Source of the DNA: Agapanthus africanus
Taxonomy: Eukaryota > Streptophyta > Magnoliopsida > Asparagales > Amaryllidaceae
Direction: 5' to 3'
DNA: 64,000 bases
Assembly (NCBI GenBank): GCA_030015575.1
Contig: JASDDO010000014.1
Coordinates: forward strand, 166,503,911 to 166,567,910
Shown here in pieces: positions 9,895 through 21,079 of this stretch (the first letter of the stretch is position 1; each line of letters begins with the position of its first letter). The notes beneath the pieces are model-generated. The model had not been told where the DNA came from, ran no database searches, and worked only from the letters and a program-made list of their open reading frames with translations. A program made the translations under genes and the position numbers.

Positions 9895-12800
9895 TTATGT
9901 ATGATATTCACTTATGAGGGGACTTATCTCCTCGATGTCCGCCATAGTCCAACCGAAAACTTGCCGCCTATCTTGTAAGACCGTTAAGAGGGCGTTCTCT
10001 TGCTCGAGGGCTAGAGAGGCCGATATGATAATGGGAAAGGTCTCATTCTCACCTATGTAGGCATATCTAAGGTGAGACGGCAAGGGCGTAAGTTCGAATT
10101 TCTGAGGCGAAAGAATCATTGCGGAATCTACCTCGAACTCAAAGGACTCGAACACAGGTTCGAAATCACTGCAAACAACCGATTCGGATGGTTCGACTGA
10201 CTCATCCAAAAATTCAAACGACTCATATTCGGGCTGTGAGTCGTCATCATCCAAAAAAGTGAAACATTCATAATCAACATCGGTTGTGTCAACGGTAGTA
10301 GGCTCAAGGAGGGACGCACTAGTGGCGTCAAAACTGTTTTCATCAAATAGAAATCTTTCAAGCTCGCAGTCCTCCTGCGTGATTTCGTGAATAGAGCAAA
10401 CTTCTCGTGTACTAGTTTTAGGTACGGGGGGCAGACTTCCCATCTTATAAATATTGAACTCACTAGACCTCTTTCCGAAGGATAGAGTCATGGAGCCATT
10501 GCGACAATTTATTACGGCATTGGAAGTGGCCAAAAATGGTCGACCAAGAATCATCGGAATTTGGTTTCTTGGGTTAGCAACAGGTTGTGTATCCATGACG
10601 ATAAAATCAACGGGGAATATGAATTCCCCGACTTTGATCAACACATCCTCTAGTTGACCCCTTGGATAGGTGATTGATCGATCAGCCATTTGGAGAGTGC
10701 AACGAGTGGGTTTCAACTCTCCAACCCCTAATTGTTCGTACACAGAGTAAGGAATCAGGTTAACACTAGACCCAAGATCTAGAAGTGCTCGGTTAATTTT
10801 CTTATCCCCAATTGTGATTGAAATCGTAGGACAGCCAGGGTCCTTTCGTTTTTGGGGTAAGGTTTGATGGTGGTTAATAGCATTGCTCACTGCACTAGCC
10901 ACTAGCACTTTCTTGGGTACTTGAGATGCCTTTCTCTTCGAGGTGCACAAGCCCTTTAAGATTTTTGCGTATGAAGGGACTTGTTGGATAGCATCCAAGA
11001 GAGGTATATTTATGCTAACCTGCTTAAATATCTCCACAATCTTCTCCACTTGTGCATTTGGTTTATTAGGACTCAACCTGTTTGGAAATGGTGCATTTTG
11101 AAAATTTGTTGAGTCACATGTCTGTGGAGTAGAATGTGGGGTAGGAACGGATCCCGGTGCAGATGTGTTCATGTTGTGAGAATTGGGTCCGTTCGAGCTA
11201 GAAGAAGTAGAGCCGTGTGAAGGGTGGAGAATAGGCTCTAAAGAAAAAGGTGAAGAAGAAAGTGAAGAAAATGAAGAAGGGGAAGGTGACGATGGAGAAG
11301 AAGAAGAAGAACCACCGGCGGGGATGTCATCATTAGTTTCCACATTATTTTGCAACTCTCTTCCGGATCTCAACGTGGTCACCGCATTTACATTGTGATT
11401 GTGATATGCGTTTTGTGTGTGACCGGGATTTGGCAATGGTTGAGATGGAAGCTTTCCCTTTTCTCTCTCGCTCAACGCAGCAGTTAATTGTGCAATTTGT
11501 GCCTCAATAGATTTGATACTTTGATCGTGTGAGGCATTGTTATTCATTAAAGATTGAACATAACTTTCAAATCTTGCTGCGGATTCTGTAGATTGCTTGA
11601 GAAATACTTCTAGACTCTTCTCGAGCGAGGTAACCTTATCATCATTAGGTTGAACCAAATTGTTCATTTGATAAGGTTGTTGTTGGAAAGGTTGCTGATT
11701 TTGAGTTTGTGAAGGTGCTTGTTGTTGTTGTGGAGGAGGTCTTTGAAAATTATTATTCTCTTGGAACTGTTGATTTGGGTGACTCCTCCACCCCTGATTG
11801 TATGTCGAAGAGTACGGATCATTTCTTTGTCGTTGCTGAAATGCAGCATTGACTTGATCCTGTCCTTGAATGGGTGCATTTTAAGGACACTCTTCGGTTA
11901 GGTGCGACGGGTTCGAACAACAAGCACAAACAGTTCGTATGGGTAGAGTAGGGGCAGGAGAAGACGATGAGATTTTGGTCTCAATGGCTTCTAGCTTTTT
12001 CATAAGTGAGGCCATCTCGACCTTCATAGCAATCGACATATCTATTTGATGTATGCCTGCCCTAGATTGACCAACTGAAGAAGATGATGTGGTCTTGGTA
12101 CTCTCCCACTGAATTGTTTGCTCACTAAGGTCCTCAAAAAACTGCCACGCTTCGTCGCTAGACTTGGAAAGAAAATGACCTTGACATATAGTTTCTAGCA
12201 ACTGCTTCGTTGCTGCGTTCAATCCCTCGTATAATGTTTGGCAAAGTTGCCAACTTTCGATCCCATGATGAGGGCATTGAACAAGTAGGTCTTTAAATCT
12301 CTCGAAGCACTTCCAAAATGGTTCGGAAGGAAGCTGTGAAAATTGTATAATCTCGTTTCGGATTTTAGCAGTTTTGTGATGAGGATAGAACTTTTTCAGA
12401 AAAGCTCTCACAAACTCGTCCCAATTTCTAATGGAGTGTGATGCGGTGCTATATAGCCACTTCTCGGCTAGGTCACATAAGGTAAAGGGAATGACCCTTA
12501 GCCTTATTGCGTCATCACTTAATTGGGTTGTCTTCATCATGGCGCAAACGTTTTGGAATTTATTAATGAAAATATATGCATCTTCGGATTCCAAACCATG
12601 AAACTTAGGCAGCATATTGATGAAGTGTGGTTTTATTTCAAAATTATCCCCATTCGCCGGTGGGGGTGAAAGACATGTAGGTAAAGAAGTGCGGACGGGA
12701 TAGAAGAGATCCTGGAGCGCAACTCGTGCGGGCGCTACAACAGGCGGTAGATTCGGGTTATTCGCACCTGGCGGAGGTGGAATCATTCCCGTCGGTAAGG

Positions 12801-12963
12801 TATCGTTGGGGTTAAATCCCGACATACCTTCGAAATAAGAATTTGAAGGTGGAGGTAAGGAAATGGACGGAATGTCGACGAAGGGTTCGTCAAAGGGTTC
12901 GTTGGTCGGTACCAACGAAACACGGACTAATCGGGCGTTAGTATCCCTAGTCCAAAATGACAT
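9895..12963 (-). pseudogene. gag-pro polyprotein, Athila-like, with one premature stop
   Basis: One frame of about 1020 codons starts at ATG 12961-12963. The N-terminal part holds a retrotransposon gag domain (FHGLESEDAYIFINKFQNVC, then WDEFVRAFLKKFYP and EPFWKCFERFKDLL), followed by a CCHC zinc knuckle (CACCSNPSHLTEEC). A single TAA at 11881-11883, right after the knuckle, divides it from a Q- and S-rich linker and a retropepsin-like domain (ALLDLGSSVNLIPYSVY, then ILGRPFLATS). DLG replaces the usual DTG/DSG, as is common in Athila. An acidic tail ends at FGWTMADIEEISP, the usual start of the RT region. Gag would form the particle and protease would cut it. Whether the TAA is decay or a read-through site is open. 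Confidence 0.88.
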
Positions 12964-14074
12964 ACACTAAAGGAGTAGTGTAGTCAGAAAAAAATAGAAA
13001 AACAGAATGTGGGGGTAAGATAACGTCAGTGAGAAGAAGTGGTGGAAGTGAGTTTGCAAGTTTTCTTTAGCGGCAAGTTGCAAGTTTTTAAAAGATTTTT
13101 CTTTTTCTTTTTCTTTTATTTATGTGAAGGTTTTGCAAAGAGGTTTTAGAAACGGGACTCGTGACACAAATGTATCAACCACACATGCACAATCAGACCT
13201 AGATCTAGGGTTGCCTAGGTCTACTAGACAGCTCCTAACTAGGGCTAGAAATAGACCTCAAACCGCCTCTTCACGGACAAATACGGCCAGGTAAGTGGGA
13301 AGGAACCACCACTACAGTGGGCCTAATTAATAACCACTAGCCTAGACACCGCAAAGTCGGTTAGGATAAACGGCCGATGCCTATACTAGTCCTTTTCCTA
13401 TTGAGCTCGATGTCCTTAGGTCTGAGTCTAATCTTTTTTAATTAATTGTGGTCGATGCAAAATGCTTTAGGTGTTTTCTGGGGTCCTGGGAAGGGTGATG
13501 AAATCCCCACCCAATCTGAGTTTGGTCAATTAGCCCCTTAGAGTCCGATTAAATTATGCAAAACAAATAAAATTTCACTTGCAATCAATTTTAGCGCGGC
13601 GCAAAGAAACCTGCAGAAAATCTGTTATTTAGAAGGGGGAGAAAGACTCTTTACGCAAAGAATTCCTGCAGAAAACTTTTTACAGAGAGATATATTGTAG
13701 GTTGCAGAGGGGAGAAAAAGAGAACAAACAGAGCAAAATTCATGTGCTGACGTGGCAGTCAGAGCGCAGATCCGCGGCCGTGGACCCTTATTTGCGGCGG
13801 AAGCGCGGCTGAGAAGAGGGATCGGGCTCTGGAAATTTTTGTACTGTTCTGTGCTTACAATTTCTCTCTGTTCTTATGCTCCTTTTTCTGTTTTAACCTT
13901 CTGTAAAACTCCAGATCCAAAAGTCTTTGCTGTTCCTGCAAGATTCAAATAGCAAACCCTTCAAACAGATCAAAGTTGATAATTTTTTTTGTATTTTTTT
14001 TTTATATTTTCAGATTTTTATAATTTTTAAAATTTATATCAACCCGAAAATTCACAAAAAGAAAGATTACGCCG
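12964..14074 (-). other. Untranslated leader of the Athila-like element
   Basis: These 1.1 kb between the primer site and gag have no convincing frame. A 66-codon frame on the plus strand (13752-13952) is antisense and matches nothing I recognise. A half copy of the CCGCGG palindrome lies near 13770-13785. Confidence 0.7.
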
Positions 14075-14092
14075 TCCCCGGCAACGGCGCCA
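14075..14092 (-). promoter_or_regulatory. Primer binding site, tRNA-Asp type
   Basis: The plus strand reads TCCCCGGCAACGGCGCCA, the same as the 3' end of plant tRNA-Asp(GUC), 2 nt from the LTR edge. tRNA-Asp priming is characteristic of Athila/Tat elements. A variant of the same site lies at 42446-42463. Confidence 0.92.
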
Positions 14093-14094
14093 TT

Positions 14095-15374
14095 TGATTA
14101 GTGTCAAAAATTGTATTTACCGCAATCAAGAAACGGCGTCGCTTCGCAGCTAGCCGGTGAGTGCGGGTCGATCCACAGAGACGGGTAAATTTCTTTAGTG
14201 TGTTTTAACGAGTTGATTAAAAGCGTTGTTTTGGTTGGTTTATGAAAATCTAGATCTATCACTAAACTTAATTAATTTAATTTAAATTCTTGCTAGGGTT
14301 AGGCTTCGGGGAAGTTTTGGAGATTGACGTTTTCCTCACCGCTTTCATTGCCATATTTTAGATCTGTTAGATGTTACGATAATTATCAATAAAGTGGATC
14401 CGAATCTTTTGGGAAGATGTTTCTTCCTCTAGATTCGCATCCTTCCTTTGTTGATAATTACCCTAACCCCCATGGAAAACACGCGCAACCGGCCCTTTAT
14501 ACTACGGTTCATCGTTACCTCGAGGGGTAGGATGCCGTAGGGAGCGGTTGTGCGTGCATGCATGGAGTGCTAACTATTAGGTGTGGATGGCATGAAAGGG
14601 GTGAGAGATATCATCTCTCAAACCTTTCCCTAAGGCTAACCCTAACAAGCGAGGAGACTACTCGCTCATTAGGGGATGATAAAACATTAAAAGAATAGAA
14701 AAAAAACACTTACTAATTTGACGGCTCCCTCCAAGCGATAAAGAATAGATCTGAATAATTCTTCCCAGAAATTCTGAACTTTTATTTATTGAAAAGAGAC
14801 ATACGTTTTACAATTTTGAGATTACAATTTATAAGTAAACAGAAGAATTAGGGTTTCAGAGTCTCGCACATGCGCAATTACTGATTTGCCCCCTAAGAAT
14901 CCCAACACCCGCACCGACGCCCAAGCTCAGAAAAACTCCACCGACATGCGCACTAGATGGCCGCGGATCCGCGGCATTTGTTGGCTTGGGCCGCGGATCC
15001 GCGGCCCTTTAGTAGTCTTGGGCCACCAACTTTCTGTGGTTGGTTTTTCTTCTCTTGGGCTTCCTAGTTTCTTTGTTGTTTTCTCTGTTGGGCTTCTTAG
15101 TGTTCTCCAGATCCTTAGTGAAAACTTGTTCGTATCTTTTGACCGTTCACTTGACATTTTTGGACCTTGTACTGTTCTTTGACTAGGCTTGACCAGGGTC
15201 CGTCTACTTGTTTGTCAAAAGTCACTTTTCTGTATCAGCTTTCGTCTTTTTCACTGTATCTGCATCCAAGCCCTGTATCCTGTAACATGCAACAAACGTG
15301 CGTCAAGAGTACCTGTTTACTTATAAAAAGGATAAGAATAGAGGGATGGAAAATGCAATATTATGGTCTGAACA
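14095..15374 (-). repeat. 5' LTR of the Athila-like element
   Basis: The 1280-bp twin of 6815-8094. The differences seen by eye are single-base, for example near 14746, 14798, 15014 and 15072. It also holds the two CCGCGG palindromes (14960-14975 and 14990-15005). Promoter elements were not resolved. Confidence 0.93.
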
Positions 15375-16380
15375 CGGATCCGCGGCCATACCCCCTTTGG
15401 GCCGCGGATCCGCGGCAATCTTGAGGAGATACAAAGTGCAAAATTTTTGGGAGAATCTTTATAGTTAGCTTCCATATTTGGAAGCAAGAGTTCTGGCTTT
15501 GGGGCTATAAATAAAGACCCAGATCCTCTTGGAAAAATGATCAAGCCGACGAGATCACGAAGTCCAAGACGGCTCACGCATCCAGGCTGATCATTAACGG
15601 TTCATCTACCTCCTTAGAAGAGATCGAGAAGCAAACTAGGTTTTTGTAATCATTTTCTAAGGAATCAAAGTGTACTTGATCTTGTTGATTAATAAAGGTA
15701 CTTCTTTTTCTTATTCTATTTTCTTCATGATTTCTATCTCGTCTTCTCCCAACATGCGCGAGTAATTCTCCGCTTGCTAGGGTTCATAGGATTATGGTAG
15801 ATTAATGGATGATGAAGATCCTTAAACTCTTTTTACGTCCTATAAAGTTTATAAACTTTACTAAAAGAATCATTAACATCCTAATCGGGCGCGCTACCAA
15901 TTTATTGTTAGTCTCGACCGCGATTAGAGATTAGATTAATGATTGTTTTGGTAAAGGCTAGAAATGAACGGAGTTCCATGTCGAGATAAGGGTTAAGAGT
16001 GGGATTCCTTTTCCCTCCAGAAACCCTAATCTACACGCATCACTGTCGTTCTAGTTTTAAATCTATTAAAGGATAAAAAGGATAACTTTTAATTAATCAT
16101 CCATAACTACTAAATCCTAACGAACCCTACAAGCCCTCTTATTATATTAACTACATCCCTAAAATAATCTAGATCTATATATTTTGCATTCTTGCTTAAC
16201 GTAGATCTAGAAACCATTCATCAACATTCTTTATCCCTCCTCTCTTTTTCAACACATCTAAAGTAAGAGTAAAAAATTCAACGTTTCCCTGAGAACGACC
16301 CGTACTCATCTCGGTCTAGCTACGTGCGACACCGTTATTGATTGCGGTTATTCTACAAACACACTTTTTCACATCAATCA
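15375..16380 (+). repeat. Athila-like solo LTR, right part
   Basis: It begins with the duplicated CGGAT, restores the broken palindrome (cggatccgcggcc), has another full copy at 15401-15416, and ends tttttcacatcaatca before TATAC. Its end (accgttattgattgcggtt) resembles the ends of the element inserted in it, so host and guest are related families in opposite orientation. A possible TATA box (ggctataaataaag) lies at 15502-15515. Confidence 0.82.
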
Positions 16381-16390
16381 TATACATACA

Positions 16391-16426
<36 letters not shown>

Positions 16427-16428
16427 TA
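16381..16428. repeat. (TACA)n microsatellite
   Basis: About ten tandem TACA units passing into TA repeats. It lies at the right edge of the solo LTR, inside copia LTR A, and includes the TATAC target copy. Confidence 0.9.
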
Positions 16429-17152
16429 ATATATTAACTTGTATTGAATATTAGACGGTGATATAACCGTATTATTAAATCAAGTGTTGATTTAATAATG
16501 TGATATACATATAAATAAGATATTAGTCGGTTATATATGATATGACCGGATTATTGAATCAAGTGTTGATTAATAATTTGATATATGTTTTTATATTTGA
16601 TATATTAATATATATTAACTAATATAATGCTCACTAAAGATTTTATTCTCTTCTAATACATTTAATATATATGTGATATATATTAATATATGTATTTAAT
16701 TTTTGTATCATGCTTGATGATACATTGAATATGGGTGTATGCGACTTACACTAGAGCCAACAATAATATTGGGTGATTTATTTTAAAGTGAAATAAAAAT
16801 TAATGGATAATGAGCATGGCTTACATACTTGTAGAAGCATGTAGAAGCCATGACTCATTCCACTAATTTTGTTTTACTCTAGACATTTTCTCACCCAACC
16901 ATATATCTTTAGCCCATGGTTAACTCTTACTTATCACTTGAGATATTTTCTTCACCCAAGTTCATCTTCTTCCTCTCTATTTTTTCTTGAATTGGAAAAG
17001 AAAAAAAGAAATATATTTCTATAGTGAGCAAAATTCCTACTTCATCAACCTACTCTCATCTAGCCCATAAGATTAGGTTGTTTGCTTCACTGATTCTTTA
17101 TTAGTGAAGAGGTAGCTTGAGTTAGAGAAACTTCAAGGTGGATCATTTTCGG
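16386..17152 (+). repeat. 3' LTR of copia element A, segment 3 of 3
   Basis: The copia LTR continues with the AT-rich part (aatcaagtgttgatttaata repeats also seen in the other copies) up to gtggatcattttcgg. There a chromovirus is inserted. About 290 bp of the LTR end, judged from element B, are not found on the far side. Confidence 0.88.
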
Positions 17153-20100
17153 TGTAACAACCGAGTTCATTTATACCAATTCAGTTCCTGTATTTATTTA
17201 TTCGTGGTGTTTTCTTGATTTATCGTATTTTGGGTGCGAATGGTATTTTCATTTTACTTTGCATTCGACCCGACCCGCTTATTTGAACCGGTTTGATTCA
17301 TATTTATAGACTACCCTGGCCTGTTAAATAGACACGTGCATCTCATGTATACTGCATATTAACTTTTATTTGGCATCGTACTTTTTATCATGTAACATTT
17401 TAGATCTCGTAAAATAGATTAAAATTGCATTCATAGCCTGCATGATACCCCTAACCCTGTGGTAGCATCCGTGCATCTTGTTCTCATCCCGTTCAATGAA
17501 ACGGACGTGTTTGGATGGCTACGCGCACGTACGTGCATCCGTTCTTGGGGGTATTCTTTTTTCGTTACCTGAGCTTTCATTTTGAATTTTGGAGGTCGCA
17601 AATATTTTTCGTATTTTGAAACTGAATTTTTAGACCCAACCTGGGCATATTTTGGAGTAAGTTTGTGTTTGCCAAAATCTCAGAATTTACTAATATTATA
17701 TTCCTTATATTATAAACTGATTAATATATTTCGTTTATATTTTTGTTGACTGTTAACTGAAATATTTCCTATATTAAAATCTCAACTGCACTCCTTACTC
17801 TTCTCTCTTTAAAACCTAAAATTTATTCACGTCTCTCTCTCTTCCCCTCTCCTATTCTCACCCCGGCCCTACCATTCTCTCTCTCTTTCTTTCTTTTCCC
17901 TTCTCTCTATCTCTTCCTCATTCTTTTTCTCTTTCTCTCTCTTCCGCTAAAAACAATTTTCTTTCTCCTCACTATTCCTCTCTTTCTCCTCTCGATCTCT
18001 CTCATCCTCTCTATCTCTCTCCTCTCTCGCTCCTCTCGCGTTCTCTTTCTCCCTTTTCTTTCTCTATTCTTTCTTCTTCCTCCATATTCTCGCCGCCGAT
18101 CACCTTCCCATTCGCTCACCCGACGCCTCCTCTCTTCGCTCAACTCCAACGCTTCTCCGTCACCTTCTTCTTGCTCGTCGCAAACCGCGACGAACCCCAC
18201 CGAGAACCCACTGCGATAAACTCAAGAACCCATCACCAGGGATACCTCTTTCCTCGACCTTCATAGCCGAGACTTCATTTGTAGCCATCTCCCCTACTCG
18301 ACCACCGCCGCCTAGCCTTCATTCTTGTCGTCGTCTCCCTTCACCGTCACCATCATTGCCTCACCATTGCCAGCAACCTCATCTCGCCCGCACCCTCAAC
18401 ATCACCCTCCATCATCGGCCTCTCTCCTTTCTCTCTTCTCCTCCTTCTCCCTCGGCTGGACCATTAAGGTCGTGATTGCCTCCGCCTCCTTCTGGCAGCA
18501 ACCTCCCTCGCGTTAAGATGCTATCACCTTTGCCCGAGCCATCATCGCCGATCAATCTCCTTGAGAACCCATTGCCTTGCTTCCTGCGCCTACTCCTACC
18601 ACCTGCAACCCAGCAATCATCGTCGCCTTCTTCTTCTAACACCCAGGCCGAGATCCTTGTTGCCCAAGCCGAGCTTTACCTGAGCCTCCAAGCTTTGATC
18701 TTGCTCATGTCGTGATTCGCGTCTCCACGTCGTGTCTTTCCGTGATCACCGTCTCTGAGCTTCATTGGATGGGCACATGAAGTTTCCATATCTGTAGCAG
18801 AAGAAGTTTCTGAGCACTTTAAGTTGCTTGGCGCTGTGGAAGCTCTTGCCTCGATATTCAAGATTGCCGAAATCCGGTCGTGCCGTCGACGATCCCGATG
18901 ACCCAGCGAGCGTACCTGACCCGTGTAATCACTTTGTGCGTTGTTTGGATCCGTTCCGTGCATCGTGCGCGCGTCGCGATTTTTCCCGCCTACGTGTGAT
19001 GTTCCGTATACCCGTTTCTTGATCGCACTAGGTAAGTAAAACTTGCTACATGCTATTTATATTATTTTTATATGTATTTAATTGCATATTAAACCTGTAG
19101 TTTAAATCCAATACCACATGTTCCATTATATCATTTTAGACCTAGAACTTGAAACATATCATGTTGCATTTTACTTTATAATACGTGGTACCCACGTCCA
19201 TATTTATATCACATAGTGCTTGGTTGCATAGCCCATAATACCATTTTAATTGTTTATAACTTTTCGGACACCGTTTGCATCCATTTAGCCTATTATATAT
19301 ACAATTGCATCCATAGATCACTTGTTTAGATAATATTGTAAATTTAACATTCTATATTTAATAAAGCGTATTTAATTAGTGTTGGAACCATAACCCTAAC
19401 TCAAATCGATAACCGTGCATCCATATGTTTAAATCTGTACCTATTTGCATATCACATCACAATGTTCCATTTTTATTGTTCCATTAGTACCCATACTTGT
19501 TTTGTATACCCATGCTTATGTTTAGTTTGATTATGAGCACCCACGTGACATGTTGTGCACCCCTGACATGACTTAATACACCTACTATTTGACACGACGT
19601 AATACCATACACTTCTTGACATGACATGATACATATATATTACCTGACTTGACTTGAGGTACCATGGCTTTTTCTGTTACCTGATCTTGTTACTAATGCC
19701 AACAAACCTGACAAGTTCTCCCTACGGACATTTCCTGTTGTCTATCAAGACAAACCTTTACCTGCTGATCCTGTGTTGGCATTAGCTCCAGATTTATCAA
19801 TACTTGACTTGAATACATAACTTGGGAGTATGGGGAAATCAATGATGAAACCTGACTTGTAACTCGGAAGTTTGATACCTTTACTGATCAGTTTTAGAGG
19901 CTATGCCAGCCTTGGGATGATGCTGTTGACATCATTCATCGTTACCCCTTTTCCTTTTAGTGCCTAGCGGCATGTCTCGGTTTCAGCCCGAGAATCTTCA
20001 CCGTGATCCCGGGCACGCACGGGATACTATTGAGTTACATCGATGATTCATCAAATTGATTTCAAAGACTTGAGAGTAGTTAACCCAATAGACCAGTTTA

Positions 20101-20563
20101 GATTACTCACTACACATTACCCTCACTGTCCTCATTTATATTACTCTTATACATGTTTCACTGTTCATACACATACCTGTATGTCTTGCTACCCTTGTTT
20201 ATAGTATTGCTTGATATTATGACGCACTGACGTCTGGGTTTTGCATGGCCCAGATCCTCTACCTTGTCGCAGGCTGATCAGGAGTACTGCCGTTGTTAGA
20301 CCGAGCGGTGAGGATCCTGTTGGTATCCAGTTTTACTTTTCAGGTGTTTTATTTATTGGATCTTTTGCTTCCGCATATTATATTATTTCTTGACTCATTT
20401 ACTCTGGCTTATGGACATGTACTATATAGTTTAGTTTACTTTCCTGTTCTTGATATCTCTACAGCCGTAATGTGACTGTGGAAGGATTTTTCCTATCCAC
20501 AGGTAGCATGATTGGCTATGTCACGTGCCTATCTTAGCGTACTCTGGGAAGCGGGGCGTGATA
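17153..20563 (+). repeat. 5' LTR of the chromovirus (3.4 kb)
   Basis: It begins TGTAACAACCGAG and ends gggcgtgata, just before the primer site. Its first 614 bp match 24262-24875 closely. It includes a pyrimidine tract (17765-18115) and a GC-rich stretch (18120-19020) with open frames on both strands that I do not recognise and do not call genes. Near its end is the phrase gactctgg/gaagcggggcgtg, shared with the other gypsy LTRs here. Confidence 0.88.
17765..18115. repeat. CT-rich pyrimidine tract in the chromovirus LTR
   Basis: About 350 bp of ctctctctcttcc-type sequence. On the minus strand it opens an arginine- and glutamate-rich frame (17907-18200) that is a composition artefact. Confidence 0.85.
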
Positions 20564-20572
20564 TGGTTTGTT

Positions 20573-20586
20573 TGGTATCAGAGCCA
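20573..20586 (+). promoter_or_regulatory. Primer binding site (tRNA-iMet) of the chromovirus
   Basis: TGGTATCAGAGCCA lies 9 nt after the LTR end, complementary to initiator tRNA-Met. Confidence 0.92.
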
Positions 20587-21079
20587 TAGGATATAGGTTA
20601 ATCGAGTTTGATTCTTTTGTAGTTGTGTATTGGACCCAATACACGAATCAGAATACTCGTGATTAGGTACATGTCCTGCCACCTTGTTATCGTGATTCTT
20701 GAATCATATCCTTCTCTTATCCTTTGCCTTAACGATATGCAAACCACTTTGCATCTCGACTTGAAACCTTTTGGTTCTCTATTGTTTCTCCATATTTCTT
20801 GATTCTGATACTAGGATTTGGGCGACTTGAGTGGAGTTATATGATTGTAACTATGAACTGCAACATGGTTACAATGCGGTACTCTATTTAAGTAACTTGG
20901 AATTCTAGTTTTGATTCATTTCCTTGTTTTATGATCGTTATATTACCTTGCTTCTCTCGGTTTCATTGCTTACCAGTTATTGTTTTATCGCCAGCTTGAA
21001 TCATGTTTACCGTGCTTAATCCTCTTCAGTATCTTGACTTCGGATGAAGTCATCTCGGTATCTTACTTGTTCATGTTTT
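20587..21079 (+). other. Chromovirus leader where gag should be
   Basis: Only about 0.5 kb separates the primer site from protease remnants, against more than 1.5 kb of gag in intact elements. No gag motif or zinc knuckle is visible in any plus frame. Confidence 0.75.

Larger units (their letters stand above)
6815..15374 (-). mobile_element. Young gag-pro-only Athila/Tat-like gypsy element
   Basis: An 8560-bp element with two 1280-bp LTRs (6815-8094 and 14095-15374), flanked by a perfect CGGAT duplication (6810-6814, 15375-15379). The primer site matches tRNA-Asp over 18 nt. The only long frame is gag plus protease; reverse transcriptase, RNase H and integrase are missing. By eye the two LTRs differ at about 7 positions, near 0.5%, so insertion was recent. 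It therefore moved with enzymes from another element. It sits inside a solo LTR of a related family. Confidence 0.92.

Noticed and set aside
11183..11398. Glutamate-rich plus-strand frame
   Set aside because: Antisense of the serine-rich linker of gag-pro.
17907..18200. Arg/Glu-rich 97-residue minus-strand frame
   Set aside because: Product of the CT-rich tract in the chromovirus LTR; low complexity.
18240..19022. GC-rich stretch with several open frames, possibly a captured host gene
   Set aside because: Lies within the chromovirus LTR, frames overlap on both strands and no domain is recognisable.
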